Shown piece after piece: positions 12,001 to 21,541 of a stretch of 64,000 bases of DNA. The position numbers and the translations under genes were made by a program. Under the pieces are notes generated by a model. The model saw nothing but the letters and a program-made list of their open reading frames with translations. It had not been told where the DNA came from and searched no databases. This stretch comes from Pseudogymnoascus destructans (Eukaryota; Ascomycota; Leotiomycetes; Thelebolales; Thelebolaceae), in NCBI RefSeq assembly GCF_001641265.1, contig NW_020167520.1, positions 1,054,001 to 1,118,000 on the forward strand. Reading direction: 5' to 3'. The first letter of the stretch is position 1, and the number at the start of each line of letters is the position of its first letter.

Positions 12001-12567
12001 TGTATTAACAAAGCCATAATAATGAAGTGATTTTGTGACCAAACGTACAGAAAAGGTTGGACTATTTTGAGGCGTGCACCCAGAGCCAAGTAAGCCTTGT
12101 AAATAGCCTATAGCAAAAGTTAGGAATCAATTATCAATATATTAGGAATGTATTACAATATCCTTCAACTTTTCGGCCATCTTTGCGTCTTTGCTGGAGG
12201 TTATGCAAGGTTGTAGAGCTCAGAGAGAATGGGCAAAGGTGAAGCCGAGTCGGATGAGGTTGTGGTGGTAAATGCCGTTTAAGCGAGCCTTGGCAGTTCA
12301 TTTTGAGTTTATCCTAGCGTTGACCCTGACCTGTATCCTTCGCCGATGGTGGGGTATTTGCCACTAATGATTTCGCTTCAGTTGGTCGGCATCGCTGGGG
12401 GAGGAGGGAGCTTAAGTATTTAAGTTCCTTGGGGTATCTCCAAAGTTCCATTTCACTTATTGCTCCGATCGTGGTATATTTGGACGAGGAAGACGGCAAT
12501 AGGTAACCTTACGTTTTGAAGCTCGTTGCTCCTACGTATTTGATACCATTCAACTCGACCAGCCACC
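12001..12567. other. intergenic; promoter region of the hydroxylase gene
   Basis: No gene recognised. The last 300 bases lead up to a CCACC-ATG start context at 12563-12570 and probably carry the promoter and 5' leader of the downstream gene. Confidence 0.4.
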
Positions 12568-13359
12568 ATGTCGAATTCAACGACAATGCCTAAATTCTCC
12601 ACCAGCAACATCCAGCCAGCGTGGCAAGCCACTGTGGAAGCCTATTCCCCGCAGTTCCTCGAAATATGCGGCACGCTCATCGTCCAGCTCGCCTTTTTCT
12701 GGATCCCCTGCGCCTTCTACCAATCCATCGATATCCTCTTTCCCACCTTCTCGCACCATCATAAAATCCAGCCCGCCCCCAAGGCCACCCCGCCAGAGCT
12801 ATGGTACTGCTTCTACATAGTCGTGCGCAACCAGGTCATGGCCACAGTCCTCCACGCCGCTCTCCTCTTCGGAATCTCCTACCTCGGAGAAACTTCGTCC
12901 TATCGCATCGACACCTCGCTGCCCGGGGCCATTGAAATCATCCGCGATCTAGTCGTCTGCATCGCCATCCGCGAGGTCATGTTCTACTACTCCCACCGTC
13001 TGCTGCACCAGCCGCGCTTTTACGTGCCGATTCACAAGTTCCACCACCGCTTCGTTGCGCCAGTCGCAATGGCAGCCGAGTTTGCTCACCCCTTTGAGCA
13101 CATCGTGTCTAACATGCTGCCCGTGTCGCTGCCACCGCAGCTAATTAACGCGCATATCATCACGGCGTGGCTGTTCATCGCGTATGTGCTCCTCGAGACG
13201 GTTACGGTGCACAGCGGTTACGATTTTGGTGGAAATATGGCCTCGATGCATGATCTGCACCATGAGAAGTTTATGGTCAACTTCGGAACGGTGGGGTGGT
13301 TGGACCGCTTCCACGGGACTTACAAGTCTGAGGCAACGAAGGTGGATAAGAAGAATTAA
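12568..13359 (+). CDS. fatty acid hydroxylase / sterol desaturase family protein
   Basis: A single uninterrupted exon encodes 263 aa, starting at an ATG in CCACCATG context. The three histidine clusters of this di-iron membrane oxygenase family are present in order: HRLLH at about residue 143, HKFHH at about 156 and HDLHH at about 228. Hydrophobic stretches near 35-60, 90-115, 125-140 and 185-205 fit an integral membrane protein, probably in the endoplasmic reticulum. The protein is short compared with yeast Erg3/Erg25 and resembles the many small fungal hydroxylases of unknown substrate, so neither a C-5 desaturase nor a C-4 methyl oxidase role should be assumed. It is intact and lies between a transposon cluster and an hAT insertion about 320 bp downstream. 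Confidence 0.9.
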   Translation: MSNSTTMPKFSTSNIQPAWQATVEAYSPQFLEICGTLIVQLAFFWIPCAFYQSIDILFPTFSHHHKIQPAPKATPPELWYCFYIVVRNQVMATVLHAALLFGISYLGETSSYRIDTSLPGAIEIIRDLVVCIAIREVMFYYSHRLLHQPRFYVPIHKFHHRFVAPVAMAAEFAHPFEHIVSNMLPVSLPPQLINAHIITAWLFIAYVLLETVTVHSGYDFGGNMASMHDLHHEKFMVNFGTVGWLDRFHGTYKSEATKVDKKN

Positions 13360-13682
13360 ACGAGAAAGAAAGATACACTGGAATTGTCGCTGAGGATTAA
13401 ACGACGAAATGGTCACTGTAGGGTTGTATGTCAGAAGGTGACTACTGTAAAAGATATTTCCAAAGATGGGGAAATATTAGGACTCAGCGCAGGCGGCTCA
13501 GATGGAGCTATGATATAATGATATGCAGCGGCGAAGGGGATGGATGGTATTGGAGAACAGACATACACAGGCGGTGTACGTGCACCCAATTTGAATAAAT
13601 CATCGATATATTATCCCACCCCACAGTCCAGTTCTCCCACCCTTGCTCCAACCAAGTGGAAAATCCACACAACCCGTCCAAC

Positions 13683-16368
13683 CAGTGTTCGGCACGGATA
13701 CCAATATACCCGTGGTATCCGGGTATATCCTCGAGTATATACCTACCCGGCGATATTTTAGGAGTATCCGGCGTATCCGGATACTCTCGAGTATATATCC
13801 GGATACATGCCAAGAATAGCCAAGCGCAGCCAAGACCTCTTTTTTCCAACGTCGTGAGATCTATATTGATGCTGTATAAAGTGATAATTATCCTCAGAAT
13901 GAGCGACTCGTCGTTATCAGATATACCAACGGAGCCTGAGGGCTATAATAGCTATGATACTCATAATGAGCCAAGTCTGCCAACGCTGCCGCCCCCTATT
14001 CATATTCAACAGGATATTAATCCTACACCGCTCCGGCTTCAGCCTCCAGGACGAATGCTGCCACCAACGTCGTCGGTACTATTTACGAAGCTATTATATT
14101 CGCGATTGATACTTGATAGTAACCCACCTACAGTCAAAGTAACTTGCTTACAACCAGGCTGCGGATATTCACCTACTCCGCAGCTATTAAGTCAGACTTC
14201 AACCGGTAATCTTTGGAAGCACTATACGCAGAAGCATCCAACAGTAGCATATACAATGAAAGGTCATACAATTACGCCGTCAAGCCCATCAAGTAGTGCA
14301 TCGTCATTTTTTGAGCCACGGCCGCGGAACCCGCAAGTCCAGCCCGCTCAAGCTCAAGCATCAAATAGTAGAGCGAAATACCGAGAGTTATTACTCTCAT
14401 TCGTTGTATCAAATAACCTCTCCTTACGACTTATTGAGAGCTATTCGTTCCATCAATTAGTACAGTTCTTAAGCCCAAGTACTCTATCGATATCGTCGCG
14501 AACACTACACCGAGAGCTACAGCGGCAATTCTCATATCACCGAGGATTGCTACAATTAGAACTCCAGGCTCATATTACCTATGGCGGCCGGATATCTATT
14601 ACAACAGATGCATGGACTGCACGGAACTATACAGAGTACGCTGCTGTCACAGGCCATTGGATTAATGAGAAGTGGCAGCACCGGTGCGTATTACTTGATG
14701 TAATCCACCTTCAAGAGCCAATTCATAGCGGCGAATATCTCGCTCAAGAGTTAGCTGCAGTAACAGATAGCTTCAAAATTACAGGTGCTATATTTACTTG
14801 TACGCGGGATAATGCCTCAGCGAATACTGTGATGCTTTCAGAATATGAGAAAATAGCCAGTAAGCAGCAGACGACTATTCAACAGCCATGGACGTTTACT
14901 GTAAAGGAAGGGGACGTTCGGTGTATTGCTCATATTATCAATCTTGCAGTTCAAGCTACTCTAAAGAGCTTGAAAGCTAGCCCGGATACAGAAACAGAAG
15001 CGTACTGGCGTCAGCAAGGGCTTGCCCGGATTCCGCAGCGTATTGATAACTCTTCTACTGAAGTATCAGCTACGCTTGAGAAGCTCCAAAGGCATATTTA
15101 TGTCTTTCGAAACCGAAGAGCATGGAAGGATGCTTTACAGAAGCAGATACAAGCTGCAGGCCAGAAGCCACGCCAGCTATCACTTGATATGCCTATACGC
15201 TGGAATTCAACGTACTATATGCTTGAAACAGCTATAAAGCTTCGAATACCAATTACTGCAGTATGCTCTACGCAGAAGCTTGATATCAGTATGAAGGATA
15301 TTGCGTTAACAAGCAACGATTGGGCTATTATCGAAGCTCTTGAACGATTATTCTTAGTATTCTTAAAGCCGTCAAGACGGCTACAAAGCGATTCATATCC
15401 AACGCTCAACTTTACAATTCCTCTTTACTTAAAGATGATAAATAAGGTCACATTACTACAAGAAGAGCTTGGTAGAAGCTCTACGATCGGAGTAGCTTGT
15501 GGAGCTGCGCTTCAAAAGCTTAATGAGTATTATACTCTTACAACGAATCGGCAATGTAAGCACTCAGCTGTTGCTACAATTTGCGACCCACGAATGAATC
15601 ATACAGTATTTAAGAAGATATATCCAAATGCTATAGACGATACACGAAGATTACGAGCAAGAGCGCAGTTCGAAGACGTTTGTAGAACGTACCAAAAGCG
15701 AGAGTATCACCTTGATACGGAGCGAATTACTCACGAAACAGCTCTTGCAGAAGCAATAGGTGCTACTGCTACAATAGATCAAGAACCTGATTCTGACGAA
15801 GATCTATTTGCGTCAGAAGGCTTGGCTTTTCAAGAGCCAGAATGGAGGCGCTGGATGCTTGAACCACGGCCCGGTGAGCATACTGATATTCTCAAATATT
15901 GGTGCGCAAAGCAATACCAATATCCAGTTATTGCCCGTATTGCTCGTGATCATCTAGCTATTCCAGCAACATCTGCAGCATCGGAACGAGTATTTAGTAA
16001 TGGTAGTGATATTATTACAAAGAAGCGGAATAGGTTATCACCGCCAACTATTAGATATTTACTTTGCTTACGGAATTGGGGTAAAATACGGGAGGCTGAT
16101 AGCGACGGCGATGATGCTGACGATGAAGCACCTGAATAGGGACTCGCAGAAAGGGGGGGTCTCACGGAAAGGGGGCTCGCGGAAAGGGGTTTACTACTAT
16201 TATCAAAAGCTTCATTCTTTTTTATATACGCTATTCTATTTTTATATACAATATTCAGCCTCATGTATCCGGATATATACCCTACCCTACCCGTCAGATC
16301 GTCGCCGGGTATATACCCTACCCGTGAGCTTCACGGATACTACCCGGATATGTATCCGCCGAACACTG
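13683..16368 (+). mobile_element. complete hAT transposon
   Basis: Both ends share CAGTGTTCGGC (13683-13693 and, inverted, 16358-16368). They are flanked by a perfect 8-bp duplication CGTCCAAC at 13675-13682 and 16369-16376, the size expected for hAT elements. Subterminal regions are full of short CGGATA / TATCCG and CCGGGTA repeats in both orientations (13690-13810 and 16265-16357), typical of hAT transposase binding sites. The element is 2,686 bp and carries one open transposase gene. It lies 3' of the acetyltransferase pseudogene. Confidence 0.94.
13899..16139 (+). CDS. hAT family transposase
   Basis: Open frame of 746 aa from the ATG at 13899 (MSDSSLSDIPTEPEGYNS). The frame is open further upstream, but that part lies in the terminal repeat, so the inner ATG is preferred. 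A BED-type zinc finger occupies about residues 82-115 (CLQPGCGY ... HYTQKHP). Catalytic-domain motifs are ITTDAWTARNYTEYAAVTGHW near 235, CTRDNASAN near 300 and CIAHIINLAVQ near 345. The C-terminal hAT dimerisation region is ATSAASERVFSNGSDIITKK, then RNRLSPPTIRYLLCLRNW (about 685-725), with an acidic tail. No stop or frameshift was seen, so the protein may be active. It acts by cut-and-paste on its own termini. Confidence 0.93.
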   Translation: MSDSSLSDIPTEPEGYNSYDTHNEPSLPTLPPPIHIQQDINPTPLRLQPPGRMLPPTSSVLFTKLLYSRLILDSNPPTVKVTCLQPGCGYSPTPQLLSQTSTGNLWKHYTQKHPTVAYTMKGHTITPSSPSSSASSFFEPRPRNPQVQPAQAQASNSRAKYRELLLSFVVSNNLSLRLIESYSFHQLVQFLSPSTLSISSRTLHRELQRQFSYHRGLLQLELQAHITYGGRISITTDAWTARNYTEYAAVTGHWINEKWQHRCVLLDVIHLQEPIHSGEYLAQELAAVTDSFKITGAIFTCTRDNASANTVMLSEYEKIASKQQTTIQQPWTFTVKEGDVRCIAHIINLAVQATLKSLKASPDTETEAYWRQQGLARIPQRIDNSSTEVSATLEKLQRHIYVFRNRRAWKDALQKQIQAAGQKPRQLSLDMPIRWNSTYYMLETAIKLRIPITAVCSTQKLDISMKDIALTSNDWAIIEALERLFLVFLKPSRRLQSDSYPTLNFTIPLYLKMINKVTLLQEELGRSSTIGVACGAALQKLNEYYTLTTNRQCKHSAVATICDPRMNHTVFKKIYPNAIDDTRRLRARAQFEDVCRTYQKREYHLDTERITHETALAEAIGATATIDQEPDSDEDLFASEGLAFQEPEWRRWMLEPRPGEHTDILKYWCAKQYQYPVIARIARDHLAIPATSAASERVFSNGSDIITKKRNRLSPPTIRYLLCLRNWGKIREADSDGDDADDEAPE

Positions 16369-16454
16369 CGTCCAACAGCGCCATAATCACGAAAGAAATG
16401 CCTTAAAAAAATCCAACACGAACACCAGCCTTGCCACAGGATCCACTCACACCC

Positions 16455-17393
16455 CTACTCCTCGAACCCATTCGCCAGCGCATCCGGATCCTCCAGCTTC
16501 TTGATGACCCTTGCGGGCACCCCAGCCTCAACACAGAAATCGGGGATATTCCCCGACACCACGGCACATGACCCGATCGTGCAGCCCTTCCAATCGTTAC
16601 ACCAGGCAGGATGACAACGTTGGTGCCGATCCAACAGTCGTCGCCAATAGAGACGGGGCGCGCGTAGAGAGCCCCGCACGCCGTGGCGCGACGTCAACGC
16701 CGTGGCTTTCTGTAATGATGGTGACGTTGGGGGCGATGTGACAGCGGTCACCGATTGTGACGGGCGCTCAGTCGTGGATGGCGAGGCTGGACTGTGTTAG
16801 CTTTGTCCTGTTGGATGTCTCGGCCTTGTTGGTGGTGGTTGCGCGAGAGGCTGCGCCGGGGTTTGTGTTGGGGAGGGGGACGGGAACGAACATACCCATG
16901 GTTTGCATAGACGGTTGAGCCGATGAAAGTGTTGCAGCCGAAAATGGCGTACAAGGGCGTCTCGACGACAGAGTTCTCCCCGATTTTCCCAAGTGCTTGC
17001 TTGAGTATCTCAGTGCTGCTGCTTCGGAGCTTTGCAAGACTGATGCCGGACTCGTCGAGGCGCGCTGGGTCGTTGAACTTGCACAGGAGCCGCATGATTT
17101 TGAATTTGTGCTCCATCATTGCTGGGGCATTGCGGGCGTCGAAACTGGTTCTCGTCAGCTGTGCGTCCGAGGTACAGAGCGAGGGACTCGACATACTCCA
17201 TGCCTGATATCATATTCTCAAATTCGTCACACCAGGGTGCAGGGCTGTTGCTGGTCTTGACGAGGGCGATGTGAGAGTCATTCTTGGAAGAGGCGGGGCC
17301 CGGGCAGCTTGAAGTTCCTTTGATACCTGCGCTCTCCATGATGGCGTTTTGGAATTCTTCGTCGGAATCGAACTTTGGCGAGGAGGCAGCCAT
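16455..17393 (-). pseudogene. sugar O-acetyltransferase (maltose/galactoside type), broken
   Basis: The protein starts at 17393 (MAASSPKFDSDEEFQNAIME). It shows the N-terminal maltose-acetyltransferase region (EFENMISGMEY) and then left-handed beta-helix hexapeptide sequence: FGCNTFIGSTVYANH near 16900-16940, APVTIGDRCHIAPNVTII, a DDCWIGTNVVILPGVTIG segment, and a C-terminal VPARVIKKLEDPD that stops at 16455. These pieces lie in different frames. A shift follows ESLAL near 17160-17190. An in-frame TGA precedes APVTIG near 16769. Two further one-base shifts occur near 16675 and 16590. A probable intron lies at about 16792-16895. With four breaks it cannot make the normal enzyme, which transfers acetyl from acetyl-CoA to a sugar hydroxyl. 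The hAT insertion lies only 86 bp beyond its stop codon. Sequencing errors are unlikely to explain all breaks. Confidence 0.8.
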
Positions 17394-18131
17394 TGCGATG
17401 AAGAGGGTTAAATATATATCGAGTGCGAGGAAGTGAATAAAGAGGAATCCTCGCTAGGATTGTTATGGCAAGGATTAAAGTGAATAAAAATCTTTGTTGG
17501 TGCTTGCTAGCCTTAAAAGTTCATGAAGAGTCAGGATATGATTCTAAATGAGGATTCTCAGCGCTCTGAAAGGATGAGTGAACTCTACGCGACATCGGAG
17601 ATCTTTACAGTTGTAAAATGCACGGAGAAAAACGAAGGTGATATATGACCGGAGCCTTCACGTCTCGAGCCTTCCTGTCACAATTCGAGGCTGTCGGGAT
17701 GGTTGGACTGCATACAGGGCCAACGATCATCTGGCGTCTAGAGGTCTACGGGGCGACGGGAACTGCTCCCCGGACCAGGAACAGGGGTCCTTTTGGTGTC
17801 GGGGCACAAGAGATCTTCCCCCGCAACATCGCCGTGCAGGGGCTTATGCCAATCATCAAACGCACAGTCCCGTTAGATTTCACGTCATCGACGCTTCCAC
17901 GGCCGCATTTATCGTATCATTGGTGGTACAACACGGCTTTCACATAAGAAATGATTTTTAAACTACCCGACCTTAAAAATACGATTCCGGGTCTTGCGGT
18001 TTTTGTTTAGGCCGGGAATCTTCTCCACTGAGAAATGCCTAACTTGTACGAGTCATTTCCAGTCCGGAGCCCATTCTTATGATGTGTGTATTCCGCATTA
18101 GCGTGGTACTTGGACAGAAAATTGTAAGGGT
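17394..18131. other. intergenic, no gene recognised
   Basis: Two overlapping plus-strand frames of about 100 codons at 17638-17961 show no motif and overlap each other in different frames, so neither is called. The first 100 bases are presumably the promoter of the acetyltransferase remnant. Confidence 0.4.
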
Positions 18132-18360
18132 TGTAAACCTAAGGGTCTCATAGGAGTCTAGGGAACCAGGTTAGGAGGCAGGAAGGTGTCATATTCTGGA
18201 AGCACAATAGGCCTACGTAGATACAGCGACTATTGACTAGAGTCCTTCTTCCGAGGCCTCTAGTCCCTTTTATCTAGGCGCCCTATGCCCTAGTTTACCA
18301 AGCCCTACGGGCCCTGCTAATAGGGGCCTCACATAGTGGCACGTGATGGCCTCCCTTACA
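18132..18360 (-). repeat. diverged LTR of the chromovirus family
   Basis: The reverse complement of this 229-bp stretch aligns along its length with the 239-bp LTRs at 55750-55988 and 62529-62767. Shared blocks include gggaaccag, cctacgta.atacagc and the ctattgact motif. The family ends TGTAAA...TTACA are retained. The element lies in reverse orientation relative to the complete copy. Confidence 0.8.
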
Positions 18361-18845
18361 ATTACCTCCCCCCTAGGGGAATTGCCCTCAATTCCAAGGC
18401 TCATTAATAGGGCTTGATTGCCCTTCTGTTTTCGTTCGGACTGTTTGTTAGGCCTAGGTGGTGGGGTATTAAAGATCGCGCTTAGTAGCTGGTCCTGTGA
18501 CCCCCCTTGTTGTTGGTTGCTGTGGCCACCCCCCTTTGTTATAGGTGCCGCGCCTAACTCCTACTTCCTACTTCCTACTAAGCTTCTCTCTACCTTTACC
18601 TTCAACCCCACACCGCTTAACCACACCTTCTAGGCCTCGCCCTTCTAAGCCTGAACCTATGCAGCCTACTAAGCTTAGGAACCTGTTTGGCTAGAAGGTG
18701 GCTCCTTGCTGCCCTGTCCCTAAGAGTGTAGGTGATCCTGTTGCTAGTGTTCGCGATTGTTGCACTAAGTGTGCGGATTCCTACCACACCTTCCCCTGTT
18801 ACGATGGTCACGGAGGTCATGGTGCCAGTCCGGGTAAAGTAAGCT
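18361..18845 (+). pseudogene. remnant of the chromovirus antisense Cys-rich gene
   Basis: This continues directly from the diverged LTR and matches, reverse-complemented, the region just inside the 3' LTR of the complete element (62130-62528). Shared blocks are cttacaattacctcccc, ggaattgccc.caattcc, tgacccccttgttgttg and ggccaccccc. Near 18749-18796 the plus strand encodes RDCCTKCADSYHTFPC, clearly related to RDCCVKCSVTYYNYPG in the intact antisense gene. A stop and decayed sequence show it is dead. Its value is that it shows the antisense gene was already part of the family before these copies diverged. Confidence 0.72.
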
Positions 18846-18973
18846 AGATTGAATCTAAAGAGAGAAGAAGAAGAAGAAGAAAGGAAGGTGAGGCTATTCC
18901 TTGTAATATACAGTTGTCCGCTTAGCGGTTGTAGCCTTGGTGGCTAAGGCTGCACCCGTAATCCCCTATATAC
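18846..18973. repeat. short spacer with GAA microsatellite
   Basis: Contains an (AGA/GAA)-rich run near 18861-18882; nothing else is recognised. Confidence 0.4.
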
Positions 18974-19861
18974 TGTCATACTGACATTCGTTGCACTCAG
19001 TTTGCTATCAAGAGCAAACTTAGAAATCTCCTCCTCAAACCTACAAGTCACTATACATATTTTGGCTTATCACACCAACAACAAGAGCAATACTACTCAA
19101 CGATTGCTACAACCCTCTATAATTCATTACACGTCATCGCTCCTTAGTTACTGGGCCGATATTACCACATAGCATATCTCTACAACCCTCTATGATTCAT
19201 TACACGTCATCACTCCTTAGTTACTGGGCTAATACTACCACATGACATATCTCTACCAACTAGAGGCCTAGGAACATGAACGATAGCTCCAAAATCTTCT
19301 ACAGCCCTCTATGATTCATTACACGTCATCGCTCCTTAGTTACCCACAAGATTGGTTAAGTTATGACATAATTTGTCTATAGGGGTACTCTGACCTTGGA
19401 CCTCCTTTCACTTCCTATAGGCTAGAAACCTAGGAGATGGTTCTATGGGATTCTCTTATGTTACCAAGCCTGGTTAGTCATGGAAAGTCTTAGAAAATGA
19501 GAGAACTACACTCCTTTAGCATAAATAGGATTGCCCTTTCCTTAAGAAAGGGCAAGCAGACAATACAGTAAATCGACTATCACATACTTCTACATCTTTT
19601 CCAAGCTTCCAAGCATTGATCTTGTTATTCCTTGTTTCTGAAAAGTCAGTGAGGTGCTAACCTCTGACTTATCCCTGAGTTCTCAGACTCAACATTTGTT
19701 ACAACTTATCTAAACCACTCCACTACATCATACACCTGATTGCTGCATTGTGGAATAGTCTAAGCTACAACCCTTTGGCTCTGTTTCCTAAGACAGTGTG
19801 TTGTCTTGGTAAAATCATCCCTTCGCCTGGGTGTCTCACATCTGGTGCACCCACCATTACA
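18974..19861 (+). repeat. solo LTR, copy A
   Basis: 888-bp copy with ends TGTCATACTG...CCACCATTACA, the TG...CA pattern of an LTR. It contains about three tandem copies of an 80-105-bp unit beginning ctacaaccctctatgattc (near 19108, 19190 and 19298). It also has an inverted TTGCCCTTTC/GAAAGGGCAA hairpin near 19530-19555, just after a TATA-like cataaata. Flanking pentamers (tatac / aatat) do not match, so either the duplication has decayed or recombination joined different copies. No internal retroelement region is attached. Confidence 0.75.
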
Positions 19862-20354
19862 AATATGACTAGAATGGCACTATAATTAACATCTATAGGT
19901 GATTTCTAGACTTTTTGCATGACTTGGGCTCAAATACCTTCCGCAACCACTCAAATCCATGACTATTTGAAGTCTAGCCACTACTACTAGTTGAAAGTGC
20001 CAGTTTGTAGATGTGTCCTTTAGAATCTAACTTGAATTGGTATTCTTCACCTTGAATATAATCATAGGTAGTAAAGCACCACTGTCTGCATCAATGCATT
20101 CCAAGCACAGTTATCCACTCCTGCTTCCTAGCTGTCACCTTCTAATTAGATTTCAAGGTTGAATCAACAATTATACGCGTAGATTGAGTCTCTACAAAAC
20201 CTATCTCATCCATATTGTAGATGTTACATAGCTTGTACTTTCACTCCTTAATTCGTGCCTTAAACGCATTAAACCAAGCTGAAATCTTTATAGGAGTAGC
20301 TTCTTTATATCGTGTAGACTCTAGTTGTCTTAAGTAGATGCCTTTAAAGTTTAG
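19862..20354 (-). pseudogene. pogo-like transposase fragment, decayed
   Basis: On the minus strand the stretch 20285-20170 reads AWFNAFKARIKEYKLCNIYN followed by MDEIGFVETQST, the first catalytic motif region of DDE_1 transposases. Later parts (WITVLGMH, then GFEWLRKVFE further on) correspond to the middle of the domain. Stops and missing segments are frequent, and both ends are cut by LTR-like repeats. Confidence 0.6.
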
Positions 20355-20760
20355 TGTAACGCTGACTTCTAAACGATAGAAGACACAGAGGTTTCTTGCG
20401 TAAGGTTGACTTGACAGAGGAGGCAGGGGATTAGACACAAAGGCTTTCCAAGTAACACGTTACAGTATTGTAAAGAATACTATATTGAGTTGAGCACGAA
20501 GCTCCTATCTAAGGAAATACTATCTACTTATATAGTGGCGTCATGCCAAAGGGATATCCGTGGATAACATGGATAACATAATATCCATGATATCCAATGT
20601 TATCCATCACCTGATATTCCATGGATCCCTGTGGATAACATGGATAACATAATATCCAAGATATCCAATGTTATCCATCACATGACATTCTGTGGATTGC
20701 TGTGGATAACATGGATAACATAATATCCATGATATCCAATGTTATCCATCACGTGAGGTT
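20355..20760. repeat. LTR-like repeat with 71-bp triplicate
   Basis: 20355-20550 (starting TGTAACGCTGAC) is closely similar to 63347-63535, including a CTTATATAG box. It is followed at 20561-20757 by three tandem copies of a 71-bp unit beginning tggataacatggataac and rich in ATCCATG-type palindromes; the array ends at TCACGTGA. The layout looks like the R/U5 and repeated U3 of an LTR in reverse orientation. The second end of the LTR is not certain. Confidence 0.55.
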
Positions 20761-21541
20761 GTAGCTGTAAGCGCTAGCCATAGCACTAGCACTTAGCCGT
20801 AACATTTAGATATCGTTTTAGGAATCTGTAGATCCATCTGTGGCCTATTAGGTAGGATTGGTCTAAAGGGTCATTTAAGAAGATGTGATTTAGACACGTT
20901 ATACACGAACTTCTTTAGCGATTTCCTTAATCAACATAGGAGTTGCAGGAAAACCTATGGTAATAAGACGTGTACTCTACTGTGTAAGTGTATTTTCTTT
21001 GGCGTTCAAAAGAGCTTGTTTAATTTCGTGAGCTATAGCATGCATTTTCTTCCTAGACTTCCTATTAGCAAGAGTTGACTTAGGAACTTCAAAGTACTCT
21101 ATAGCAAGTCTCATTGATTTGAATTCCTTTAACTAAAGTGCAACAATGGCTTTTTAGATGTTGCCTTTAATTTGAGCATGGCTGTAAGGTTGTAGATGTT
21201 CATAGTAGACAGTGTGAAGATTCTAAGCTGGTAGTAGGGCATTTTTGTCCAACTACACCATATGTCTGACTTCCCTATATGTTATGTTACTAGTTACTTA
21301 ATTTTAATGACATGATGCTAATCTTTTTTTTCTGCTCTAACCACGATTCTCCCTTAGTTACCACTAGGTATAGTGATTTATAAAACAGCATCCCTATCTA
21401 TAGGTTGTCATTAGACAACAGATCAAAACTATATGCATGGATGGTGTTACAAAACCAGTGCTTATAGCATGGTTTGACATGTACACTAGGGTCGTTTAAT
21501 GTTAGGAATTAGGAATTAGGCAAGAAAATACATATAACATA
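20761..21541. other. AT-rich repeat debris
   Basis: No gene. 21290-21390 is an inverted, diverged copy of 9268-9400. 20990-21130 may be transposase N-terminal debris, but this could not be confirmed. Confidence 0.4.
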
